Program-made: the position numbers and the translations under genes
Assembly: GCF_014653435.1 (NCBI RefSeq)
Contig: NZ_BNAO01000002.1
Span: forward strand, 504,009-568,008
Direction of reading: 5' to 3'
DNA length: 64,000 nt
DNA from: Alishewanella longhuensis
GTDB taxonomy: Bacteria; Pseudomonadota; Gammaproteobacteria; Enterobacterales; Alteromonadaceae
Shown here: in pieces, positions 18,422 to 27,602 of the stretch
Layout: each line of letters opens with the position of its first letter
How positions within the stretch are numbered: the stretch's first letter is position 1
The notes under the pieces: model-generated
The model's input: only the letters and a program-made list of their open reading frames with translations
What the model was told of the DNA's origin: nothing
Databases searched by the model: none

Positions 18422-19759
18422 TTAGCCTTCCTTCTGGATGGTAGTCAAGCAGTCACGCAGAATGGTGCCGTAGTCATATTTGCCCGGACATACATAAGTA
18501 CACAGAGCTAAATCTTCCTCGTCCAGTTCCAGACAGCCTAAGGTTTGTGCTTCATCTGTGTCGCCAGCAATCAGGTTACGCAGTAACAGCGTAGGCAGGA
18601 TATCTAGCGGCATTACCCGCTCATAGTTACCAATAGGTACCATGGCGCGCGACGAACCGTTAGTCGTTGTTGTCAGGTTAAATAGCTTTTTCGGGCTTAA
18701 ATGGCCTAAATAAGCGCGAGTGACTGAGTGCTTCTCTGCGCCTGGAGTAATCCAGCCCAGGAAGTGCTTTTCAAAGCCCTCGGCCAGCACAGAAACCTGC
18801 GTATGAAAACGGCCAATATAGCCATGCACGCCATTTGCGGTAGTACCTGAAAGTACTGAGCCTGAAATAGTACGGTTTTGACCTTCGCTAAGTTCACCTG
18901 CAGTTAGCTCACTAACAGAGGCACCCAGCAAGGTTTTTACTAAACGTGGCGATTTCACTACAGGACCGGCTAAGGCAACAACACGCTCACTATTAAGCTC
19001 ACCTGTTGTAAATAACTTACCGATTGCAATCACGTCTTGATAACCGATATGCCACACTACTTTTTTGCTGCTTGCTGCATCTAAAAAGTGAATATGGGTA
19101 CCCACTAAACCAGCCGGATGCGGACCATCAAACTCAGCTACCGTCACCGCAGCTACTGACGGAACAGTAACACCGGCTTTTTTCGTCAGATAGGTTTTAC
19201 CTTCAGTTAAACGTGAAATCACCGTTAAACCTTGGGTAAACGCCTCAGCTTCCGCGCCAATAATAACGGCTGGGTCAGCTGCAAGAGGATTAGAATCCAT
19301 TGCATTAACGAAAATGGCTTTTGGAGTGCTATCCAAAGCAGGAGATTGCGAAAATGGACGAGTACGGAATGCAACCCATAAACCCGCATCATTTAAGTTC
19401 TGCTTAACTTGCTCTGGAGTTAACGTCGCTAGCTGATCAGCTGAATACTGCGTAAAACGTTCAGCCGCATCACCCTCGGCTGCAATCACTACAGATTGCA
19501 ATACCCGCTTGGCGCCACGGTTGATTTCTTTTACCGTACCAGCAATAGGGGCTGTGAATTTCACGCCAGGGTTTTTCTTATCTTCGAAAAGCACCTGACC
19601 TTTTTTCACGCTATCGCCCACTTCGACCGCCATGGTCGGACGCATACCTACATACTCTTCACCTAATACGGCGACAGTTGTAATGGTATTGCCCGTAGTG
19701 ATCTCTTGTTTAGGACTGCCTGCAAGGGGAATGTCCAAGCCTTTTTTGAGTTTTATCAT
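18422..19759 (-). CDS. nqrA: Na+-NQR subunit A
   Basis: The cytosolic, cofactor-free subunit that helps form the quinone site. The start [14 protein letters not shown] matches the family, so the ATG at 19759 is preferred to a GTG four codons earlier (19771); the ribosome site is weak for either. Recognisable parts are [18 protein letters not shown], the biotinyl-like region [19 protein letters not shown] and the C-terminal [21 protein letters not shown]. The 445 residues are normal. It is the first gene of nqrABCDEF; the operon promoter should lie within 19760-19930, where a CATAAT-like -10 is seen without a good -35. Confidence 0.96.
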   Translation of the reverse strand: MIKLKKGLDIPLAGSPKQEITTGNTITTVAVLGEEYVGMRPTMAVEVGDSVKKGQVLFEDKKNPGVKFTAPIAGTVKEINRGAKRVLQSVVIAAEGDAAERFTQYSADQLATLTPEQVKQNLNDAGLWVAFRTRPFSQSPALDSTPKAIFVNAMDSNPLAADPAVIIGAEAEAFTQGLTVISRLTEGKTYLTKKAGVTVPSVAAVTVAEFDGPHPAGLVGTHIHFLDAASSKKVVWHIGYQDVIAIGKLFTTGELNSERVVALAGPVVKSPRLVKTLLGASVSELTAGELSEGQNRTISGSVLSGTTANGVHGYIGRFHTQVSVLAEGFEKHFLGWITPGAEKHSVTRAYLGHLSPKKLFNLTTTTNGSSRAMVPIGNYERVMPLDILPTLLLRNLIAGDTDEAQTLGCLELDEEDLALCTYVCPGKYDYGTILRDCLTTIQKEG

Positions 19760-19983
19760 ACGTACTTGCACTACTATTTTGGGAAGAAACAGGGCCTAGT
19801 TTTTCAGCTGCTTAAACGCAGCACACCTGGTCTCCATATTATGCTGCCTGCAATTGCACAAAAGTTGACCAGATACACGTATCAAAGTCGCGAATTCTAG
19901 CACTAATAGCGGCGTGTATCCATGCTATATACCAAAAATTATCCAGTCTTTGGCTGATAACAATCCCTTAGTATCAGGTGCAT

Positions 19984-20007
19984 AAAAACCGCCAAACGGC
20001 GGCTTTT
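19984..20007 (-). terminator. Terminator after fabV
   Basis: The perfect hairpin AAAGCCGCC-GTTT-GGCGG(C)TTTTT on the minus strand begins 15 bases after the fabV stop and ends in a T run. It separates fabV from the nqr promoter region. Confidence 0.85.
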
Positions 20008-20022
20008 ACAATGTCAATACGA

Positions 20023-21216
20023 CTAATTTACCAAGTTTTGCAATGGCCTTACTGGCGAGACATCAGCGTCATAGTCAACATGCTGGTAACCGAAACCAAA
20101 AAGTCGTAAAAACTCGTTATGATAGCCAACATAATCGGTCAAAGTGTCTATGGTCTCAGTACTAACTTGTTCCCACAGCGCTTTCACCGTTTGCTGCACA
20201 TGATCGCTTAATTCTTTCCCGTCCATCCGTAAACGTCCTGCTTCATCAAGCACGGGTGCTGCTGCATAAAGCCCCTGACGGAACAAACCATTAATCTGTT
20301 CAATGCATCCCTCATGGCTGCCTTCTTCTTTCATCACCCTATACAATAAAGATATATATAACGGCATAATAGGTATAGCAGAGCTAGCCTGGGTTACCAA
20401 AGCTTTCAGAGATGCAACGTAAGCTTTACCTTTTTTGTCCGCTAAGCTCGCAGTAATAGCAGCAGCGGCACGATCTAAATCTTCTTTTGCTTTACCAATG
20501 GTTGCTTTACCATAAATAGGCCAGGTTAACTCTTTGCCAATATAAGTATAGGCCACGGTTTGGCAACCTTCCGCCAGGACACCGGCTGCATCTAACTGAC
20601 TTAACCAACGTTCCCAGTCTTCCCCACCCATTACTTTTACGGTATTAAAGATTTCGTCGTCATTGGCAGGCTCGACCGAGACTTCTTCGATTTCTCGTTT
20701 GGAGGTATTGAGGTTTTTGGCGGTGTAAGATTGGCCAATAGGTTTCAGCACAGAACTGTAAACTTCGCCACTGACTGGATCTTTACGACGTGGCGCTGCC
20801 AGGCTGTAAACGATAAGGTCAATTTTACCCATTTCGCTACGAATAATATCAATAGCTTGCGACTTTAGCTCGTCGGTAAAAGCATCACCATTCAGGTGCT
20901 TGTTCCATAAACCGGCAGCATTGGCAGCGGCTTCAAAGGCAGCAGTGTTATACCAGCCTGCGGAACCCGTTTTGCTCTCTGTCGGCTCTTTCTCAAAGAA
21001 TAGGCCTAGGGTGTTTGCCCCTGAACCAAAAGCAGCAGTGATGCGGGAAGCTAAACCATAGCCGGTTGAAGCACCGATCACTAACACGTTTTTCGGCCCA
21101 TTTGCCACCGGGCCCAGCGCTTTTACATAAGCGATTTGCTCATTAACATGCTCAGCACAGCCAACTGGATGTGCATTAGTACAAATAAAACCGCGAATTT
21201 TTGGTTGAATAACCAT
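20023..21216 (-). CDS. fabV: Enoyl-[ACP] reductase FabV
   Basis: NADH-dependent reduction of trans-2-enoyl-ACP, the last step of each fatty-acid elongation round; FabV enzymes are naturally poorly inhibited by triclosan. The 397 residues match the family. It begins [20 protein letters not shown], has the NADH loop [15 protein letters not shown], and the Y-x8-K catalytic pair in [10 protein letters not shown] near residue 236. [10 protein letters not shown] is also conserved. An AGGA ribosome site lies 7 bases before the ATG. It is monocistronic, with a terminator behind it. No fabI is visible here, but its absence from the genome cannot be judged. Confidence 0.96.
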   Translation of the reverse strand: MVIQPKIRGFICTNAHPVGCAEHVNEQIAYVKALGPVANGPKNVLVIGASTGYGLASRITAAFGSGANTLGLFFEKEPTESKTGSAGWYNTAAFEAAANAAGLWNKHLNGDAFTDELKSQAIDIIRSEMGKIDLIVYSLAAPRRKDPVSGEVYSSVLKPIGQSYTAKNLNTSKREIEEVSVEPANDDEIFNTVKVMGGEDWERWLSQLDAAGVLAEGCQTVAYTYIGKELTWPIYGKATIGKAKEDLDRAAAAITASLADKKGKAYVASLKALVTQASSAIPIMPLYISLLYRVMKEEGSHEGCIEQINGLFRQGLYAAAPVLDEAGRLRMDGKELSDHVQQTVKALWEQVSTETIDTLTDYVGYHNEFLRLFGFGYQHVDYDADVSPVRPLQNLVN

Positions 21217-21290
21217 AAGAAGTCCTGCTGTTGTCGTTATTAAAGTGCCGCTAGTGTAAAACTTTAACGCAAAAAACAGGTCGGATCAGC

Positions 21291-21316
21291 AAAAAGCATC
21301 CCTTAGGATGCTTTTT
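21291..21316 (-). terminator. bolA terminator overlapping its stop codon
   Basis: The perfect 11-bp stem AAAAAGCATCC / GGATGCTTTTT has a 4-base loop. The bolA stop codon (21303-21305) lies in that loop, and the last two sense codons are in the stem. The T run follows on the minus strand. Confidence 0.75.
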
Positions 21317-21632
21317 CTATTTTACTACCACCAAAACACTTCGGCGAAGCCGGCGGCTTTTCAGCATAGTATTCATACCATTCTGAAGGGGTATAGGTAT
21401 GCAAAGCTAAAGCATGAATCTTTTCAGCTAGCTCTTCAGCGACAATCGCATTTACTGCTCTGTGGCGTTGTAATAAACGCATGCCATCAAAGGCTGGTGT
21501 CACTATTACTACTTTAAAATGAGACTCTGAGCCCGCAGGCACATTGTGATTGGCGCTTTCATTGATCACATCTAAAAACACCGGTTTAAAAGCATCCAGT
21601 AACTTTTGCTCTATTGCAGTATGGATTAACAT
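21303..21632 (-). CDS. bolA: BolA family protein
   Basis: A small regulator that pairs with monothiol glutaredoxins and influences cell shape and envelope genes in enterobacteria. The 109-residue protein has the BolA segments LDVINESANHNVPAGSESHFKVVIV, the RHRAVNAIVAEEL motif and LALHTYTPSEWYE. The C-terminal extension PPASPKCFGGSKIEK is common in gammaproteobacterial BolA. The ATG at 21632 has AGGAGC upstream; a longer frame to 21677 has no ribosome site. It could be called BolA proper on length and on HTYTPSEW; IbaG-type paralogues are shorter. Confidence 0.92.
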   Translation of the reverse strand: MLIHTAIEQKLLDAFKPVFLDVINESANHNVPAGSESHFKVVIVTPAFDGMRLLQRHRAVNAIVAEELAEKIHALALHTYTPSEWYEYYAEKPPASPKCFGGSKIEKAS

Positions 21633-21858
21633 CTTAGTTCCGCTCCTGTTGTCATCCCTTATGTTTATTTTAGCCAAGCTCTGCTGCTTTGTCCTGTGAA
21701 AACGACAGCGACTTTAGTCAAACTCTGCTAAACCAATACCGTAACAGGTAAAATTAATTTATCCTTTTTTTCTTAGCTACAAGCCCACAGAGCTTAGCAG
21801 TTGTCGCCCTGCTTCACCCATGTCAGAATAGCTGTCTTAAATCATCACTGATATCATT

Positions 21859-23034
21859 ATGAATACGCAGTTTACTTTTGGTGCAACCCAGCTAAGGTTG
21901 CATCGCTGGCCTTTAACCCAGCCCAATCACAGTTTGCAAGCCTGGGATGCCGCTGATGAGCTAATCCTGGAACAGGCTTTGCCCCTTTGTGCGTCGTTAC
22001 AAGCATCACAGCAAACACCGGTCAGGGTGCTGATTTTAAACGATGCTTTTGGCGCGCTTTCTTGTGCAATCGGCTCTGCCACACCCGGCTCCACGCTACA
22101 ACACCTGGTGCAAGACTCCGTATTGTCGCAGCTAGCTTGTCGTCATAACCGAGCTCAGAATACTTTACCAAGTAATGAGATTATCGAACTAAACAGTTTG
22201 GATCCCTTACCAGAAAACCCTCAGTTGGTGCTTTTTAAACTACCTGCTAATCATAGTTATCTGGCGTTTCAATTAGCGGCGCTTAGTAAGGTGCTGACAC
22301 CGCAGAGCACTTTACTGGTAGCAGCTAAGGCGAAAGACATCAACCGTAATGTCCTCGCATTATTCACGCAATTTATCGGCCCTACCCAAGCATCGCTTAC
22401 CATTAAGAAATGCCGTTATATTGAAACAACATTTCAGGCTGCATTAGCCAGGCCACAACTTAACTTTCCGCTACGTTGGCCACTGGATGACAGCCATTTT
22501 ACGCTAGTGAATCACGCCAACGTTTTCGCACGGGAAAAATTAGATATTGGTGCTCGTTTTTTCTTACAACACTTACCCCGTGTCGCCGCCGGCAGCACAG
22601 TAATAGATTTAGGTTGCGGTAATGGTGTACTCAGTTTACAACTGTTGCAGCAACAGCCTGATTGCCACCTGGTATTATGTGATGAGTCTTATATGGCCGT
22701 GGCCTCGGCGCACGCCAGTATTGCCGAGAACCTCCCAACGCAAATGGCCCAGTGCCAGTTTGTTGCAGATGACTGCCTCACCCAACAAGCAGATAACTCT
22801 GCTGATTGGGTGATTTGCAACCCGCCCTTTCACCAACAAACGGCGGTAACCACCCATATTGCATCGCAAATGTTTCGTGATGCCAAACGGGTGCTAAAAA
22901 CCGGTGGCCGGTTACGGATCGTGGCAAATCGACACCTGCCCTACCGACTACAATTAGAAAAGCTCTTCGGGCATTGCCAACAACTGGCTGCTAATCCTAA
23001 ATTTGTAATCTTAGAATCTATCAAAAGGAGTTAA
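21859..23034 (+). CDS. rlmG: 23S rRNA (guanine(1835)-N2)-methyltransferase RlmG
   Basis: Methylates N2 of G1835 in 23S rRNA. The 391-residue protein has an N-terminal degenerate methyltransferase-like half (starts TLQ-type RLHRWPLTQ...LQAWDAADE, as in RlmG) and a catalytic C-terminal half with SAM loop VIDLGCGNGVLSL near 252 and the NPPF motif CNPPFHQQ near 318. The sequence LQAWDAADE near residue 27 distinguishes it from RsmC. It is followed 2 bases later by a lipoprotein gene, so it heads a small operon of three genes. Confidence 0.92.
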   Translation: MNTQFTFGATQLRLHRWPLTQPNHSLQAWDAADELILEQALPLCASLQASQQTPVRVLILNDAFGALSCAIGSATPGSTLQHLVQDSVLSQLACRHNRAQNTLPSNEIIELNSLDPLPENPQLVLFKLPANHSYLAFQLAALSKVLTPQSTLLVAAKAKDINRNVLALFTQFIGPTQASLTIKKCRYIETTFQAALARPQLNFPLRWPLDDSHFTLVNHANVFAREKLDIGARFFLQHLPRVAAGSTVIDLGCGNGVLSLQLLQQQPDCHLVLCDESYMAVASAHASIAENLPTQMAQCQFVADDCLTQQADNSADWVICNPPFHQQTAVTTHIASQMFRDAKRVLKTGGRLRIVANRHLPYRLQLEKLFGHCQQLAANPKFVILESIKRS

Positions 23035-23036
23035 CT

Positions 23037-23588
23037 ATGCGCTATCTATTGCTAATTGCGCTGCTAGTGCTAACCAGTTGCGCGACCAAAGTACCATCAT
23101 TTATGGTGGTTCCTCAGGTTTTTTGGCCACAAGCTACTGAACTGCAAGGAGCTCAGTTTAGTTTTGGTGTCGTTGATATGCGCCCCAGACCACAAAGCTT
23201 GACGATTAAACAGGGTAACAACGAAAACAATTATCGCACCAGCAACGATGTTCGTTTGCAAATAGAAGAAACTGTTGCTAATGCGTTGCGGGACAAAGGC
23301 GCAATTATCAATAACCAACATAGTGTGCAGCTAAAAATTCAAATGAATCAATTGCAAGCAAATGTACTGCAGCGACCTTTAGACCACCAGGTGGTAAACC
23401 AGGTTGCACTTACCGTTTTTATTCAAAGCGACAACGGCACCTTTAGTAAATCTTATGCCGGTGACAGCAGCTACACCGCTCCGTTTAAAGTCGATTTAGC
23501 TGCAGTAGAACGTGAATTACGTATTCTAACCGAGCAAGTGTTAAATCAGCTGTTGCAAGACCCTGCTTGGAAAGCTGCATTAAACTAA
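23037..23588 (+). CDS. YajG-family lipoprotein
   Basis: A 183-residue predicted lipoprotein with signal MRYLLLIALLVLTSC and lipobox LTSC (Cys15). The mature part resembles the YajG family: a VVDMRPRP motif near 58, VRLQIEETVANALRDKGA, then a beta-rich C-terminal half. Residue 16 is Ala, not Asp, so sorting to the outer membrane is expected under the +2 rule. Function of the family is not established. It overlaps the end of rlmG's ribosome-spaced junction and precedes the PPIase gene by 10 bases. AAGGAG precedes the ATG. Confidence 0.85.
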   Translation: MRYLLLIALLVLTSCATKVPSFMVVPQVFWPQATELQGAQFSFGVVDMRPRPQSLTIKQGNNENNYRTSNDVRLQIEETVANALRDKGAIINNQHSVQLKIQMNQLQANVLQRPLDHQVVNQVALTVFIQSDNGTFSKSYAGDSSYTAPFKVDLAAVERELRILTEQVLNQLLQDPAWKAALN

Positions 23589-23598
23589 CGGAGAGACT

Positions 23599-24180
23599 AT
23601 GAAAAAACTATGGCTAGGTTTGTTGCTATTCTGCTGCACGTCACTCAATGCCGGTCAGTTTATGCAGCCTGACAACCTGTTCCCCAGGGTGAAGTTTATT
23701 ACTTCACATGGTGAGATAGTGGTAGAACTGGATCGCAGCCGGGCGCCACTTACCGTAAATAACTTTTTGAGCTATGTGAAAAAAAATGCCTACAACAATA
23801 CGGTATTTCACCGGCTTATCCCTGAATTTGTATTACAAGGTGGCGGCTACAACCCGGATTTCAAAGCAATTGATACCTTAAAACCTATTTTCAACGAGTC
23901 TGGAAATGGTTTAAAAAATCAAATTGGTAGTATTGCCATGGCCAGACTTGCCGACCCGCACAGCGCTAGCAGCCAGTTTTATTTCAACCTGAACGATAAT
24001 ACTAGTCTGGATCCGGGAAGTCGCTGGGGCTATGCTGTTTTCGGACAAGTCGTCTCTGGTATGGAAGTACTAGAGCAAATCCAGCAGTTGGAAACAGCTG
24101 TTTCAGAGAAGCTCGGTTGGCCGGATGTGCCCATTGAGCCTATTTTACTGAAAATGGTGTTGCTATTACCCCAAGAGTAA
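23599..24180 (+). CDS. Periplasmic cyclophilin-type peptidyl-prolyl isomerase
   Basis: Catalyses cis-trans isomerisation of X-Pro bonds in exported proteins. A signal peptide (MKKLWLGLLLFCCTSLNAG) is followed by a bacterial cyclophilin domain of about 165 residues. Core segments are VKFITSHGEIVVELD, FHRLIPEFVLQGGGY, ASSQFYFNLNDN and WGYAVFGQVVSGMEVL. The catalytic Arg in FHR is present. It is closest to PpiA-type enzymes. It is the third gene after rlmG and the lipoprotein, with GGAGAG ahead of its ATG. Confidence 0.9.
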   Translation: MKKLWLGLLLFCCTSLNAGQFMQPDNLFPRVKFITSHGEIVVELDRSRAPLTVNNFLSYVKKNAYNNTVFHRLIPEFVLQGGGYNPDFKAIDTLKPIFNESGNGLKNQIGSIAMARLADPHSASSQFYFNLNDNTSLDPGSRWGYAVFGQVVSGMEVLEQIQQLETAVSEKLGWPDVPIEPILLKMVLLLPQE

Positions 24181-24296
24181 TAGTCACAAAGAGTGTAAAT
24201 AAATTTTGTTCGCAATAACTCAGTTAGTTGTTCTTTGACTATACTCCAATTACGGTGCGTCGCTAGCGGTCACCGGCAATTGCCGGGAGTGTGAAC

Positions 24297-24617
24297 ATGG
24301 CAAAGAACTTTATTGACGAAAAATCACAGCAACTCGTGTTTTATGCCTCGCGTTTTTTGCGAGGCCAACTGCCTCATCACGAGCTGCATTTGTTTATTTG
24401 GGATACGCTGGAAGAATGGGCTGCGCTCAATAACAGACCGCTATCTCCCCCCGCTTATCAAGAAAGGGTGTTTTGGCATCTGTTGCATCAACTAGAATAT
24501 TGGCCAGAACAGCAACTGCGGCAGAATAAAAAGCTGAAGCGCAACTTACAACTTTGCCTGGGTTTTTTAGTGGGCAAAGGACAACGTCCAGTTAACTGTG
24601 TAGGACTTCGCCCTTAA
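24297..24617 (+). CDS. Conserved hypothetical protein
   Basis: A soluble 106-residue protein that I do not recognise. It is rich in aromatic and basic residues (FYASRFLRGQLPHHELHLFIWDTLEEW, RVFWHLLHQLEYWPE) and is predicted to be mostly helical, with no signal peptide or membrane segment. The ATG at 24297 has GGGAG 8 bases upstream; a GTG two codons earlier is possible. Coding support comes from the ribosome site, normal composition and lack of a better frame. Its stop codon overlaps the ampG stop on the other strand (TTAA at 24614-24617). Confidence 0.7.
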   Translation: MAKNFIDEKSQQLVFYASRFLRGQLPHHELHLFIWDTLEEWAALNNRPLSPPAYQERVFWHLLHQLEYWPEQQLRQNKKLKRNLQLCLGFLVGKGQRPVNCVGLRP

Positions 24618-25978
24618 GACCCTTTGTCTGACGACGGTTCTGGCGTTATTTTTTGCGAGCTACCGCCTAGTTTATTATAACCCAGCAAGACTATCAGTAT
24701 CAGTGCCGGTATCCCCAATAGCGCGGTCAATATAAAAAATTGGCTATAACCTATCGTCTCTACCCACTGACCGGAAAACCCGCCAATAAACTTGGGCAGC
24801 AATAGCATCAGGGAGCTGAAAACGGCATATTGCGTTGCGGTATAAGCCAAATTCACCAGCGATGATAAGTAAGCAATAAAGGCGCTGGTCGCAATGCCGG
24901 CACTTAGATTGTCAGCAGAAATCACCATAGTTAACCAAAATACATCATGACCTATCACACTAAGCAATGAAAACAGTAAATTGGTTGCAGCGCTAAGTAA
25001 GGCACCCAGAAAAAGTATTTTCAAAGTACCAAACTTGTTCAACAACACACCACCCAGTGCCGCACCTACCAGGGTCATGATCACGCCATAAACCTTAGAT
25101 ATACTTGCCACTTCCTCCTTGCTAAAGCCCATATCGACGTAAAATGCATTCGCCATCACGCCCATAATGACATCACTCATTCGATAGCTAGCGATTAACG
25201 CTAAAATTAATACTGCATGCCAGCGATATCGCTGAAAAAAGTCGGTAAAAGGGGAAACAACAGCAAGTTTAAGCCATCTGACAAAGCGCTGCAGGTGGCT
25301 ACCTTCTGTAGACGGCGTTACCATCAAACTATTAGTAGGCTCTTTGCATAATAACGTTGTAATAATACAGGGCAGCATGCAGAGTGCCATAACACTGTAA
25401 GCCTGTTGCCAGCTATGCAGCTGATATTCGGGGCTGCCAGCAAAGATCGCCGCAAGCCATAAAGTACCTGCAGATGCCAGGATCATGGCCAGCCGATATC
25501 CCAATAAATAGGCCGCTGCCAGCGCAGCCTGCATCTGCTCAGGGGCACTTTCAATTCTAAAAGCATCGACACTAATGTCCTGTGTCGCGGAGGAAAAAGC
25601 CAGCATCACGGCAAATATTGCCATTAAGGCTAAGTCTTGCTGCGGATCAGAAAATGAAATCCCCAAAATGCCGAGCATTACGGCAAATTGTGAGAGTAGC
25701 AGCCAGCTGCGCCTGCGGCCAAGTAAAGCATACAGCCAAGGGATTTGCAGTCGATCAGCCAGCGGTGACCATATCCACTTCACACTGTAAGCCAGCACCA
25801 CCCAGCTAAAATAACCAATTTCTGCTCGAGAGACCCCCGCCTCACGTAACCAGAACGACAAGGTACCAAAAACCAATACCATCGGCAGTCCGCTGGAAAA
25901 GCCCAGCAAAAAAATGATAAGAACACGGCGCTGATAATAAATTTGCAGTGATTCAGTCCAGGCTTTGAGCAATGACAA
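24614..25978 (-). CDS. ampG: AmpG-family muropeptide MFS transporter
   Basis: Imports GlcNAc-anhydroMurNAc peptides from the periplasm for cell-wall recycling. It has 12 or more membrane segments and begins its first helix with VLIIFLLGFSSGLPMVLVFGTLSFWLR, the AmpG signature. SWVVLAYSVKWIWSPLADR and the loop GRRRSWLLLSQ are also typical. There is no ATG before the first helix. I chose TTG at 25978 because AGGA lies 7 bases upstream; a longer frame from TTG 26062 lacks a ribosome site. It works with Mpl, encoded at 53756, in the same recycling pathway. Confidence 0.88.
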   Translation of the reverse strand: MSLLKAWTESLQIYYQRRVLIIFLLGFSSGLPMVLVFGTLSFWLREAGVSRAEIGYFSWVVLAYSVKWIWSPLADRLQIPWLYALLGRRRSWLLLSQFAVMLGILGISFSDPQQDLALMAIFAVMLAFSSATQDISVDAFRIESAPEQMQAALAAAYLLGYRLAMILASAGTLWLAAIFAGSPEYQLHSWQQAYSVMALCMLPCIITTLLCKEPTNSLMVTPSTEGSHLQRFVRWLKLAVVSPFTDFFQRYRWHAVLILALIASYRMSDVIMGVMANAFYVDMGFSKEEVASISKVYGVIMTLVGAALGGVLLNKFGTLKILFLGALLSAATNLLFSLLSVIGHDVFWLTMVISADNLSAGIATSAFIAYLSSLVNLAYTATQYAVFSSLMLLLPKFIGGFSGQWVETIGYSQFFILTALLGIPALILIVLLGYNKLGGSSQKITPEPSSDKGS

Positions 25979-26133
25979 CGACGATTCCTGCTTCAGAGTA
26001 TTTTGCTCTAGCTTATCTGGCTGCTTCCAGAGGTCAAGTACTAACGGCACTTTATGCCACAATTAAGCCCAATAGCACCAATAATGCCTGAATGCCGATC
26101 TACGCCGTAACTAAAGGTGCTGGATACAACACC

Positions 26134-26185
26134 GTCACTTAAATGAATAAAGCCGCCCAATGGCGGCTTTATTCATTTAAGTGAC
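26134..26185. terminator. 24-bp perfect inverted repeat; likely terminator of the HTH gene
   Basis: Two perfect 24-base arms (26134-26157 and 26162-26185) flank the loop CAAT. The core AATAAAGCCGCC-CAAT-GGCGGCTTTATT resembles an ordinary terminator, extended outward by TCATTTAAGTGAC. It lies 8 bases beyond the stop of the HTH gene and 128 bases or more from the ampG start. There is no pure T run outside the stem, since the T-rich part is inside it. Confidence 0.7.
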
Positions 26186-26192
26186 AAGACCC

Positions 26193-26435
26193 CTAGTTAC
26201 TAAGAACGTGACGCAATCCTTCTGCCGGGTCAACTTCTAAGGCTTGACAGTATCGCACAAACTCGACCACATCCAGCCTGCGCTCCTGATTTTCAACTTT
26301 ACCAATAAAGGAATGAGGGGTGCCAAGCAACTCCGACAAACTACGCATAGTATGGCCTTTATCCTGACGCTGCCGCTTTAGCCAAACACATAGTCGCTTA
26401 TTTTCATCAGAAATTACACTTTTTGTACCTTTCAT
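26193..26435 (-). CDS. Small XRE/Cro-type helix-turn-helix protein
   Basis: An 80-residue protein that is almost wholly an HTH_3 domain: LCVWLKRQRQDKGHTMRSLSELLGTPHSFIGKVENQERRLDVVEFVRYCQAL covers helices 1-5. It should bind DNA as a dimer. There is no effector or toxin domain, and no partner ORF next to it on the same strand, so it is not an obvious antitoxin. GGGAG lies about 10 bases upstream of the ATG, separated by an A-rich stretch. The target is unknown. The large gap upstream could hold its own operator. Confidence 0.8.
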   Translation of the reverse strand: MKGTKSVISDENKRLCVWLKRQRQDKGHTMRSLSELLGTPHSFIGKVENQERRLDVVEFVRYCQALEVDPAEGLRHVLSN

Positions 26436-26784
26436 TTTTTTTCTTCTCCCAGCGTGTTACGCTTTTATTTATTATGGTAAATCGGCTCCCTGCTTCATTT
26501 TCTGAGGTTATCCCGCTCAACTTCAGCTCTCTGGTAGCTAATTAATATCATAGGTTGCGACGAGCGTACAGCTAGCCGCGTTAAAAAACCGTAGATAGCA
26601 TAAATTGTCACCAACAATTACTGCGAATGATCTCTTGGCATGTTTAAAAATAGCGTAAACACATGACAAAAGCGCCGCTAGCGATGAACACGAGCAGCAA
26701 ATAGGCAACAAATTTCACGGCAAGGTTGGTGAAGACAGGTATAGTAGTTTTAGTAACAAACAATGTCGTAGTGAGGGTATACAC
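26436..26784. other. Non-coding gap upstream of small membrane ORF
   Basis: A 349-base stretch, AT-rich, with no convincing gene. It should contain the promoter of the HTH gene on the minus strand and of the 57-residue ORF on the plus strand, where TATAGT (26740-26745 region) is a possible -10 without a clear -35. A 46-codon minus-strand frame runs through 26644-26784 but has no ribosome site. No tRNA, repeat or known RNA element was seen. Confidence 0.5.
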
Positions 26785-26958
26785 GTGGTTAGACTATTTT
26801 TCTTATTGCCGCTGCTGATGAGTTTAGGATGGTACCTTTTCTTGCGCCAGCATCAAATACCCATTAAGCAAGGTTTACGAGGCTTTGGCTATATTTTGGC
26901 TTTTAATCTGATCCTAGCATTAGTGCTATGGGCACTGGTGGTACTGACCCGAAACTAG
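26785..26958 (+). CDS. Small membrane protein, 57 residues, unrecognised
   Basis: A GTG-started ORF (26785) with the ribosome site GAGGG 8-9 bases upstream. It encodes two hydrophobic helices, MVRLFFLLPLLMSLGWYLFL and GYILAFNLILALVLWALVVL, joined by the polar linker RQHQIPIKQGLRGF and ending TRN. The alternation of hydrophobic helices and a basic linker, with no stop and good composition, argues for a real two-helix inner-membrane protein. It stands alone between the HTH gene and erpA. No family is recognised. It is below the usual ORF length cut-off, so it would be missed by simple calling. Confidence 0.55.
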   Translation: MVRLFFLLPLLMSLGWYLFLRQHQIPIKQGLRGFGYILAFNLILALVLWALVVLTRN

Positions 26959-27098
26959 ATCACCATATAGTTTAAAAGGTTAATACCAGCACGCTTAAAA
27001 CTATATGTTGCTGTCGGGGGAATTGAGTGTACTGACAAAGTCTGGCCCTGTTGTATCTTATTGGGCCAGGTATATTGAATTAGAAAATAAATAAAAAA

Positions 27099-27440
27099 TC
27101 AGACTGAAAAAGACGAACCACAGCCACAAGTGGTAGTAGCGTTAGGATTTTGTACGACAAAACGACTACCTTGTAGGCCTTCAGTATAATCAACGATACC
27201 GCCCATCAAGTATTGCAGGCTCATTGGATCAACAACCATGGCTACGCCCTGCTTTTCAATCAACAGATCACCTTCGTTCACTTTCTCATCAAAGGTAAAA
27301 CCGTATTGAAAACCCGAGCAGCCGCCACCGGTAATATAAACACGCAATTTCAATTCCGGGTTTTCTTCTTCACTGACTAAAGCCGCAACTTTGCGTGCAG
27401 CCGCATCGGTAAACTCTAACGGGATTTGTATCTCAGACAT
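27099..27440 (-). CDS. erpA: Iron-sulfur cluster insertion protein ErpA
   Basis: An A-type carrier that hands Fe-S clusters to target enzymes, including those of isoprenoid synthesis. The 113-residue protein has the three ligand cysteines in [11 protein letters not shown] and TTCGCGSSF, and the ErpA-type segment [18 protein letters not shown]. The ATG at 27440 ([10 protein letters not shown]) has GGAG 6 bases upstream; an in-frame start 6 codons earlier has none. It is monocistronic. Confidence 0.95.
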   Translation of the reverse strand: MSEIQIPLEFTDAAARKVAALVSEEENPELKLRVYITGGGCSGFQYGFTFDEKVNEGDLLIEKQGVAMVVDPMSLQYLMGGIVDYTEGLQGSRFVVQNPNATTTCGCGSSFSV

Positions 27441-27602
27441 GATGGCTCCAACGGGCATAACAACAACATGGATTATCTAATACCTGACTATTTTATTCAA
27501 GTATTTCCCTTGAGTGGGAACGTGCATTTTCACTGTCGAAAAACACGCTTTTTGCAGTAATGTGATAAACTTAACCCACTAACAATAAGTTAAAAGTATT
27601 CT

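Noticed and set aside
26644-26784. A minus-strand 46-codon frame with a hydrophobic stretch (LAVKFVAYLLLVFIASGAFV)
   Set aside because: It could start only at GTG or TTG with no ribosome site, and its GTG is the mirror of the CACGTG that starts the better supported plus-strand ORF. It may be real but is not supported.
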